A stretch of DNA of 31,841 nt from Quadrisphaera sp. GTDB taxonomy: Bacteria; Actinomycetota; Actinomycetes; Actinomycetales; Quadrisphaeraceae. The stretch spans positions 1 through 31,841 of the forward strand of contig JARIBR010000342.1 of NCBI GenBank assembly GCA_029258695.1, given 5' to 3'. Made by a program: the position numbers and the translations under genes. Each line of letters starts with the position of its first letter. The stretch's first letter is position 1. Below the pieces are notes generated by a model. The model worked only from the letters and a program-made list of their open reading frames with translations. It made no database searches and had not been told where the DNA came from. Of the stretch, positions 15,410-21,990 are shown in pieces.

Positions 15410-16882
15410 CTACAGGGAGGCGCCGGCGCCGGCCGCCGCGGCGTACACGCCCAGCACCCCGGCCAGCAGGGGGACCACCGCGACGGCGACCACGCCCTCG
15501 ACGACCGACAGCGCGCGGCGCACCCGCGGGCGGTTCACGCGCGCCAGGGCCTCCTCGTGCCCCTCGGCGGCCGCGCGGAAGACCACCACCAGGGCCAGCG
15601 CGCCGGCCACGAGGGCAGCGACGAGGGCCACCAGCACCCAGCGGGCGCCGGTGGCCGCAGGGACCACCACCACGAGGAGCAGCGCGACCAGGGGAAGCGC
15701 AGCGGCGGTGAGCATCGACGCGGACTCCAGCGCGAAGCGGGTGCGCCGGGCACGCAGACCGGCCAGGAGCGCCAGGGCGAGGGCCAACCAGCGCGCCATC
15801 GTGACCTGCCCGCTGCTCAGGCCAGCGCCGCTGGTGGCCAGCACCAGGGCGCACACCGCGAGCGCCCCTGCCCCGGCGAGGGACAGCGCCGTGACCAGCG
15901 CGCGGGTGCGCACGGCCACCTCGGTCAGCCGCTCACGCCGGACGGGCCCGGGGTGGGGGGAGGACCAGCGGGCGCTGCGGGTGATCACCCAGGGCGCGCC
16001 GGCCGCGGCGGCGACCACCGCGGCGCCCATGACGCCCGCCGCCCCCGCGGTGGTGGTCGTGGAGCTGGCGACCAGCAGGCCCCCCACCGCGACCAGCGCG
16101 CCGGCGGCGATCGGGGTGGCCCACAGGAACCTCCTGGTGGGCACCGCGGCCAGCGCGGCGCCCGCGCCGACCGCCAGCGCCAGGCCCGCCAGCGCCAGGC
16201 TCCCCGCGGTCCCCGTCGCGCTGGCCCGCGCCAGCGCCAGGCCGGCCGCGACCCACAGCGGCAGGGTCGCGGCCGCTGCCGTGGTGCGGGCGACGTCCGA
16301 GCCCGTGCGCTCGTGGGGGATGACCAGGGCCGCGGCCAGCAGCGCGGCCGCACCCAGCAGCTGCAGGGCCGGGGCGCCGGGGGCGATCGCGGTCAGCGTC
16401 AGGGCCAGGGCGGCCGAGGCGAGCACCGCGCCGGTCGCGGCGGCGGCGGCGAGGGTGGACGGAGCCCACGCTCCCGTCGCGGCGGCGCCGAGGGTGTGCA
16501 GGGCGTCGTCGACCACGCGCGCCGGGCGCGGCCCCGGGGACGGTGAGAGGTGGAAGACCTCGCCGTCGCGAGGGTCGGCCGCGGCCAGCGGCAGGTGCTG
16601 GTCGAGGGCGGCCTGCCCGACGCGGTGCAGCGCGAAGGGCGTGCTCGCGACCAGCGGCGCTCCGGGCAGCAGGCGTCCTGTCAGCTCCGCGCACAGGTCG
16701 GCGACCGTGCGCGCGGTGGGCAGCGCCACGTCCAGCGCTCCGGCCGGTCCGTGCACCCGCACCCGGCACCACTGCTCGCCCGGCCAGGTCTGCCCGGTCG
16801 CTCCTGGCCCGAGCAGGGTGGGCGCTGCCGAAGGGGGCGCCACCGGCGCGGGGGTGGCCGGTGCGTGGTGGGTCGCGCTCAT
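15410..16882 (-). CDS. eccD: Type VII secretion membrane protein EccD
   Basis: 490 residues from ATG 16882. After ~30 residues a ubiquitin-like (YukD) domain spans ~30-105 (CRVRVHGPAGALDVALP, TVADLCAELTGRLLP). It is followed by a region of about 11 hydrophobic helices to the C-terminus, the standard EccD layout and length. EccD forms the vestibule that encloses the helices of the other ESX components. The start lacks a good SD; the frame is open upstream into the eccC start region, so GTG codons up to ~16960 remain possible. It is divergent from eccC, 96 nt away. Confidence 0.9.
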   Translation of the reverse strand: MSATHHAPATPAPVAPPSAAPTLLGPGATGQTWPGEQWCRVRVHGPAGALDVALPTARTVADLCAELTGRLLPGAPLVASTPFALHRVGQAALDQHLPLAAADPRDGEVFHLSPSPGPRPARVVDDALHTLGAAATGAWAPSTLAAAAATGAVLASAALALTLTAIAPGAPALQLLGAAALLAAALVIPHERTGSDVARTTAAAATLPLWVAAGLALARASATGTAGSLALAGLALAVGAGAALAAVPTRRFLWATPIAAGALVAVGGLLVASSTTTTAGAAGVMGAAVVAAAAGAPWVITRSARWSSPHPGPVRRERLTEVAVRTRALVTALSLAGAGALAVCALVLATSGAGLSSGQVTMARWLALALALLAGLRARRTRFALESASMLTAAALPLVALLLVVVVPAATGARWVLVALVAALVAGALALVVVFRAAAEGHEEALARVNRPRVRRALSVVEGVVAVAVVPLLAGVLGVYAAAAGAGASL

Positions 16883-16978
16883 GGCGGCCACGATGCGCGC
16901 CGGGACCACGACGGTGGCGCCCGCCGGAGCCACGCGCCACCCGTGCGCTCGGAGCGCGTTCACCCCGGCGGGCCAGCG
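16883..16978. promoter_or_regulatory. Short divergent region between eccD and eccC
   Basis: 96 nt lie between the chosen starts of eccD (-) and eccC (+), so both promoters should fall here or inside the 5' ends. No clear -35/-10 pair or inverted repeat was seen. Both frames remain open across it, so either start may be further upstream. Confidence 0.3.
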
Positions 16979-19900
16979 GTGAGCGCTGTGCTGGTCCACC
17001 GTCGCCCTGCGCGCCCGGCCGACCAGGTACGTCCTGGCGTCGCCCCGGTGACCGTCGCTCCCCCGCCCGGCATCGTCGAGGAGGTGGGCGGACCCCCGGG
17101 ATGGGCCTGCGCGCTGCTCCCGGCCCTCGGCACGGTCGCGGTCCTCGTCCTCGCCCTGGTGCGCGCCGACCCGCTGCTCCTCCTCGTCGGCGCGGCGTTC
17201 GTCCTGGGCTCGCTGGGCACGGGGCTGGTCATGGTCCTCACCGTGCGCGGGCGCGCCACGGCTCAGCGCGTCACCAGCCGAGGCCGCTACCTCACCCACC
17301 TGGCCGAGGCCCGCGAGCAGCTCGGCGCTGCCGCGGAGCGCCAGCGCGAGCAGGCCGCAGCCGACCACCCGCACCCCGGGACCCTGGGCGCCCTGGTGAG
17401 CGAGGGCCGCCGTGCCTGGCAGCGCCGCCCCGGGGACGGCGACTTCCTGCACCTGCGCCTGGGCACCGGGACCGTGCCCGCCGCCGCGGCCCCGACCGCC
17501 CCCGAGCACGGACCGACCGCGGCCCCGGACCCCGCGGCGCAGGCGGCCGCCACCGCTCTCCTCGAGGCGTCCGCCACGCTGGACGCGGTGCCGGTGGCCC
17601 TGGCGCTGCGCGCGGGCACCACCACGGTGGTCGGCGAGGTGGAGGACGTGCGCGCCCTGGCTCGGGCGATGGTCGCCCAGATCGGCGCGCTGCACGCCCC
17701 GGACGACGTGCGGCTGGCCATCGCCACCCCCGCCGGCCCCGGTGCGAGCGCGGCGTGGGAGCACACCACGTGGCTGCCCCACACCCGCCACCCCTCACCC
17801 GGCGCGGACCAGGGCGGCGAGGCGCTGCTGCTCGCCGACAGCGTCGCGGAGCTGAGCGTGGTCCTGGGCGCCGAGCTGGAGCGCCGCCGCGCCGGCGTCA
17901 CCCCGCGCGGAGGCGCGCTGACCTCGGCCGGTGCCGCCGGACCGGCCCTCGTGGTCCTCGTCGACGGACCCCTCACCGCCTCGGAGGCCGCGGGGCTGAG
18001 CGATGCCGCGCAGATCGGGGTGGCGGTCCTCCACCTGGTCCACGGCCACGACGTCGAGGGCCCGGACGTGCTCACCACCGTCCACCTCGTCCCCGGCGGC
18101 GAGCCCACCAGCGCCCCGACGGTCGAGGTCGTCGACCGCGCCCCCGGTGCCGCCCGCGCGGGCGGGGCGGGCGCGACGCCCGGGACGCAGATCACCGCCG
18201 ACGCCCTGGACCTCCCCGCCGCCGACGCCCTCGCCCGGGCCCTGGCCCCGCTGCGCCTGTCCCGGGAGGTCGGGGAGGCCTCCCCCACGCAGGTCCCCGA
18301 CCTGCCGGCGCTGCTGGGCATCGCCGACGTCGGCGCCATCGACGCGCGCACCACCTGGCGACCGCGCCCGGCGCGCGACCTCCTGCGGGTCCCTCTCGGC
18401 GTGGACGACCAGGGACGCGCGGTGCACCTGGACCTCACGGAAGCCGCCCCGGGGGGCACGGGGCCCCACGGGCTGGTGGTCGGCGCCACCGGCCCGGACA
18501 GGTCCGAGCTGCTGCGCACCCTGGTGCTCGCCCTGGCCATCACCCACGGCCCCGACGACCTCGCGACGGTGCTCGTGGACGTCACGGGCGGAGCCACCTC
18601 CGCGGGCCTGTCGAGCCTGCCGCACCTGGCCGGCTCGGTCACCGACCTCGAGGACGACCCGGACACCGCCGCCCGCTTCGTCGCGGCGGTGCGCGGTGAG
18701 CTCCGGCGGCGCGAGCGCCTGCTGGCCGATGCCGGGCTGAGCAGCATCCGCGAGCACCGCGCCGCCCGCACCGCCGGCACAGCACTGCCCCCGATGCCCC
18801 GCCTGCTGGTCGTCGTGGACGAGCTCGGCGAGCTGCTGGTCCAGCACCCGGACCTCGCCGACCTGTTCGTCACCGTCGGCCGCCTCGGGCGATCGCTGGG
18901 CGTGCACCTGCTCCTGGCCACCCAGCGCCTGGAGGGAGGACGGCTGCGGGGGCTGGAGAGCCACCTGTCCTACCGCATCACGCTGCGACCCTCCTCCGCC
19001 GTGGAGCCCGGCGTGGTGATCGCCCCCTCCGACGCCGACGACCTGCCCCCCGTGCGCGGTCCTGCCCTGCTCGAGGCCGGCGCTGCCGGCCCCCGCCGGG
19101 TGCGCCTGGCCACCGCCTCCGCCCCGTACGTGCCCGCCGGCGGCGCTCACGTCGAGCGCACCACCGCGCGGCTCGCGGGCCCCGTCCCCCTCACCGCCGC
19201 GCGCACCACCACCGCCCTGCCCCCGTTCGGCCCGGACCTGACCGGGCCCGCCCAGCCCTCCACGCTCTCGGTGGCCGTGGCCGCCCTGGAGGGCGCAGCA
19301 CCCCGCGCGGCCCCCGTCTGGCTGCCCCCGCTGCCCACCCGCGTGGCCCTGCACGACCTGCTCGGTCCGCTGCGCCGCGTCGCCCGCCGCGGCCTGGTCG
19401 TCGACGGCCCCGGAGCCGCGCTGCGGGTGCCGCTGGGGATCAGCGACCACCCCGAGGCCCGGTCCCAGCGCGTGCTCACGCTCGACCTGAGCGCCGCCGG
19501 CGGCCACGTGGGCATCGTCGGCGCCCCGGGGACGGGGACGTCCACCACCGCGGCCACCCTGATCACGTCCGTGGCCATCACCCACACCCCCGCCCAGGTG
19601 CAGGTCTACGTCCTGGACCTCGGCGGCGGCTCCCTGGCGCCCCTGGCCGCGCTGCCCCACGTCGCGACCGTCGCCCCGCGCTCACACCCTGAGCTGGTGC
19701 GACGCACCGTCGCCCACGTCACCGCGATGGTCGACGCGCGCGAGACCTGGTTCCACCAGGCTGGCATCGAGTCCATGGCCGCGCTGCGCGCCACCCGCCA
19801 CCCCGACGCCCCCACCGGCCCCACCGGCCCCGACGCCCCCGACGCCCCCGACACAGGACGGCACGGTCCAGCACCGGTGGCGCCGGCCGGTGACCTGGGC

Positions 19901-20401
19901 GGCGACGTCATCCTGCTCGTGGACGGGTGGGCGACCCTGCGCGCGGAGCTCGAGGACCTCGAGGCCGCCCTCACCGCGCTGGCGGTCCGCGGGGCCGCCC
20001 ACGGGCTGCACCTGGTCGTGGCCAGCCCCCGCTGGGCGGACCTGCCCCCGGCCCTGGAGGACGCGATCGGCACCCGCCTGGAGTCTCGCCCGGGTGATGG
20101 TGGGGACCCGGTTCTCACCCGCGCGGCGGCGCGCACCCTGCCGACCATCCCCGGACGGGTCCTCACCGCCGGGGACGTGCGCGCGCAGGTCGCGACGCCC
20201 CACGTCGCCCTGGGCCCCGATGCGGGTGCGGGTACGGGAGGGGCGGGCGCCGCCGCGAGCCCGGCCACCGCCGAAGCGCTGGGCGCGGCCCTGAGCGCGG
20301 CATGGAGCGGGCCGGTGGCCGCCCCCGTGCGCCTGCTGCCCCCCGTGGTGCCCTCCGGCGAGGCCCCCCTTCGGGGCGCACCACCACCCGGACCACGCTG
20401 A
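16979..20401 (+). CDS. eccC: Type VII secretion motor EccC (FtsK/SpoIIIE family), apparently P-loop-deficient and without a third ATPase domain
   Basis: 1140 residues from GTG 16979. Two membrane helices (~42-62, ~65-88) are followed by the stalk/DUF region and ATPase domain D1 (~445-730). D1 has typical EccC flanks (GPHGLVVGATG, SELLRTLVLALAITH, LVVVDELGELLVQ with Asp614/Glu615, LGRSLGVHLLLATQRLEGG). Its P-loop, normally GATGSGKS, reads GATGPDRS (502-509), so the lysine is Arg508. D2 (~800-1060) is also typical (GGHVGIVGAPG, VQVYVLDLGGG). Its P-loop reads GAPGTGTS (848-855), with Thr854 for lysine. The protein ends about 100 residues after D2; the usual D3, which binds substrate signals in ESX systems, is absent, and only ~290 nt remain before the oppositely oriented subtilase gene. 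EccC normally powers export of WXG100/LXG substrates. The family call is strong; catalytic competence is doubtful. Confidence 0.9.
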   Translation: MSAVLVHRRPARPADQVRPGVAPVTVAPPPGIVEEVGGPPGWACALLPALGTVAVLVLALVRADPLLLLVGAAFVLGSLGTGLVMVLTVRGRATAQRVTSRGRYLTHLAEAREQLGAAAERQREQAAADHPHPGTLGALVSEGRRAWQRRPGDGDFLHLRLGTGTVPAAAAPTAPEHGPTAAPDPAAQAAATALLEASATLDAVPVALALRAGTTTVVGEVEDVRALARAMVAQIGALHAPDDVRLAIATPAGPGASAAWEHTTWLPHTRHPSPGADQGGEALLLADSVAELSVVLGAELERRRAGVTPRGGALTSAGAAGPALVVLVDGPLTASEAAGLSDAAQIGVAVLHLVHGHDVEGPDVLTTVHLVPGGEPTSAPTVEVVDRAPGAARAGGAGATPGTQITADALDLPAADALARALAPLRLSREVGEASPTQVPDLPALLGIADVGAIDARTTWRPRPARDLLRVPLGVDDQGRAVHLDLTEAAPGGTGPHGLVVGATGPDRSELLRTLVLALAITHGPDDLATVLVDVTGGATSAGLSSLPHLAGSVTDLEDDPDTAARFVAAVRGELRRRERLLADAGLSSIREHRAARTAGTALPPMPRLLVVVDELGELLVQHPDLADLFVTVGRLGRSLGVHLLLATQRLEGGRLRGLESHLSYRITLRPSSAVEPGVVIAPSDADDLPPVRGPALLEAGAAGPRRVRLATASAPYVPAGGAHVERTTARLAGPVPLTAARTTTALPPFGPDLTGPAQPSTLSVAVAALEGAAPRAAPVWLPPLPTRVALHDLLGPLRRVARRGLVVDGPGAALRVPLGISDHPEARSQRVLTLDLSAAGGHVGIVGAPGTGTSTTAATLITSVAITHTPAQVQVYVLDLGGGSLAPLAALPHVATVAPRSHPELVRRTVAHVTAMVDARETWFHQAGIESMAALRATRHPDAPTGPTGPDAPDAPDTGRHGPAPVAPAGDLGGDVILLVDGWATLRAELEDLEAALTALAVRGAAHGLHLVVASPRWADLPPALEDAIGTRLESRPGDGGDPVLTRAAARTLPTIPGRVLTAGDVRAQVATPHVALGPDAGAGTGGAGAAASPATAEALGAALSAAWSGPVAAPVRLLPPVVPSGEAPLRGAPPPGPR

Positions 20402-20409
20402 TCGCGGCG

Positions 20410-20646
20410 ATGACCTCCCGGACCACCGCCCCCATGGCCAGTCCGGTGCTGCGACGCCTGCGGGAGATCACCACCCCCGCCCTGCTGCACTCCGGACCGG
20501 CCGACGAGGGACCCGTCGCGCACAGCACCCGCATGCGCTCCCTGCTCCCCGGCCACGCCCTGCACGCCACCCGGGCCCACCCCGCCACGCTCGTCCACGT
20601 CGCCACGACCGACGACGAGCACGACCGAGGGCGATCTCCCGCGTGA
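20410..20646 (+). CDS. Possible small protein downstream of eccC
   Basis: 78 codons from ATG 20410, 8 nt after the eccC stop; an internal ATG at 20434 is an alternative. GC3 is very high, but the antisense frame shares the same third positions, so this does not decide the strand. The product is His/Thr/Arg-rich (PVLRRLREITTPALLHSG, then LLPGHALHATRAHPATL) with no WXG motif, signal peptide or known domain. No SD is visible, so translation would depend on coupling to eccC. It could be a substrate, a chaperone-like accessory, or the eroded remains of a D3 region. Confidence 0.4.
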   Translation: MTSRTTAPMASPVLRRLREITTPALLHSGPADEGPVAHSTRMRSLLPGHALHATRAHPATLVHVATTDDEHDRGRSPA

Positions 20647-20655
20647 TCGTCCTCC

Positions 20656-20687
20656 GGGCGGGGCGGGGCGGGGGCTCGCAGCTCCCG
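20656..20687 (+). terminator. G-quadruplex motif plus overlapping hairpin in the convergent gap
   Basis: GGG-C-GGGG-C-GGGG-C-GGGGG (20656-20674) meets the strict G4 pattern with single-base loops. It overlaps a hairpin, CGGGGGCT (20669-20676) with AGCTCCCG (20680-20687), 8 pairs including one G-U in RNA and a 3-nt loop. It sits between the rightward eccC side and the leftward subtilase gene. A role in ending or blocking transcription is plausible. There is no U-tract. Confidence 0.45.
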
Positions 20688-20694
20688 GCGTGTC

Positions 20695-21969
20695 CTAGCG
20701 CTGGCGCTCCTCCAGGCTGGCGACGACGTCCACGGCGCCGTGCTTGATCTTCGGTCCTGCGGCCTTCACGGACGTCTTCTCGATGCTCTTCACGAGGGAG
20801 CCCGCGGACCGACCCTGGTCCTGCGCGGCGAGCAGCGCGCCCTGCCCCGCCACGAGCGGTGAGGCCATCGACGTGCCGCTCCAGCGGGCGTACCCGCCGC
20901 CGGCCACCGGGCCCAGCAGGTCGACGCCGGGCGCCGCGACGTCCACCTGCTTGCCGTGGTCGGCGAAGCCGGCGATCGCGGCTCCGTCGAGCGCGGTGAC
21001 GGAGAGCACACCCTTCTCCGACGCGGGGTGGTGCTGGGCCGAGCTCGCGTCATTGCCGGCCGCGGCGACCACCACGGCGCCGCTGCGCTCCGCGGCCTCG
21101 ATGGCCTCGGTGAGGACCCGGCTGCGCTCCTTGGCCTTGCGCTCGTCGAGCGTGCCGAAGCTGAGGTTGATGACGTCGGCGCCCGCCGCGCTCGCGTCGA
21201 GGACGGCCTCCGCGACGACGTACGCGCTCCCCTGCCCGTCGCTGTCGAGCACCCGGAAGGGCAGCACGCGCGCGTCGGGCGCGACGGTGAGCGCGAGGCC
21301 GGCGACGAAGGTGCCGTGGCCGACGGCCTCGTCGGCCACGCCGTTGCCGTTGGTGTCGACGCCGGTGCGCGCGTCGTCGGGGGTGGCGTCGTCGTCGACG
21401 AGGTCCGCTCCGGCGCCGACCCGGCCGGCGAGCGCGGGGTGGTCCGCGTCGACCCCGGTGTCGAGGACGGCGATGGTGGCCCCCGCCCCCGTGCTCGTCG
21501 CGTGGGCCTCGGCGAGGCGCAGCGCCTGCACCGCGGGCTGCTCGGCCAGCTGGGACGGGCTGCCGCCCGACGGCGTCGCCGGGCCGCCGGCCCAGCTGTG
21601 GTAGCCGCTGTCGGACACCGTCGCGGAGAGGTCCGGCTCGGCGTAGTCCACGCCGGGGGTCGTGGCGATCTGCTTCGCCAGCGCGCGGGTGCGCTTGGCG
21701 TCACCGGCCAGGGCGGCGTCGCGCGAGCTCACGAGATAGATGCCGCGCGAGGCGAGGACCGTGCTGTCGAGCTCGAGGTCGAAGGCGGCGACGACCTCGT
21801 CGATGGACGTGCCGCCGGAGGGCGCGACCTTGACCACGAGGGTGGTCGCCGGCGCGGCCGGCTGCTGCGCGGCGGCCGGGGCCACCGGGGCGGCGAGCGC
21901 CGCGGGCGCGGCCGCGCCGGACGTCACGAGGGCGGCGGTGAGGAGGGTGGCGAGGGAGGAGCGCTTCAT
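20695..21969 (-). CDS. Secreted subtilisin-like serine protease (S8 family)
   Basis: 424 residues from ATG 21969, with AAGGAA 4-5 nt upstream. A signal peptide (KR then a hydrophobic run, Ala-X-Ala sites near 25-35) and an I9-like propeptide region (~43-112, VDYAEPD at its end) precede the S8 core. The catalytic triad is complete: Asp170 (AVLDTGVD), His218 (GHGTFVAG) and Ser367 (GTSMASP), with oxyanion Asn306 (AAAGND). There is no C-terminal membrane anchor, unlike the mycosins of ESX systems. The gene starts 21 nt after the CHAT gene stop on the same strand, so it belongs to that operon rather than to the convergent type VII cluster. It should act outside the cell or at the cell surface. The substrate is unknown. 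Confidence 0.9.
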   Translation of the reverse strand: MKRSSLATLLTAALVTSGAAAPAALAAPVAPAAAQQPAAPATTLVVKVAPSGGTSIDEVVAAFDLELDSTVLASRGIYLVSSRDAALAGDAKRTRALAKQIATTPGVDYAEPDLSATVSDSGYHSWAGGPATPSGGSPSQLAEQPAVQALRLAEAHATSTGAGATIAVLDTGVDADHPALAGRVGAGADLVDDDATPDDARTGVDTNGNGVADEAVGHGTFVAGLALTVAPDARVLPFRVLDSDGQGSAYVVAEAVLDASAAGADVINLSFGTLDERKAKERSRVLTEAIEAAERSGAVVVAAAGNDASSAQHHPASEKGVLSVTALDGAAIAGFADHGKQVDVAAPGVDLLGPVAGGGYARWSGTSMASPLVAGQGALLAAQDQGRSAGSLVKSIEKTSVKAAGPKIKHGAVDVVASLEERQR

Positions 21970-21990
21970 GGGGTTCCTTGTCGTCGGTGA

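Noticed and set aside
20163..20606. Minus-strand ORF with GTG start antisense to the end of eccC
   Set aside because: It shares third codon positions with the plus-strand frame, so its GC3 is not independent evidence. The upstream part overlaps the eccC coding region and no domain is visible.
20695..21969. Mycosin (MycP) of the type VII system
   Set aside because: The protease lacks the C-terminal membrane anchor, points toward eccC, and sits 21 nt behind the TPR-CHAT gene in the same operon. A generic secreted S8 protease is better supported.
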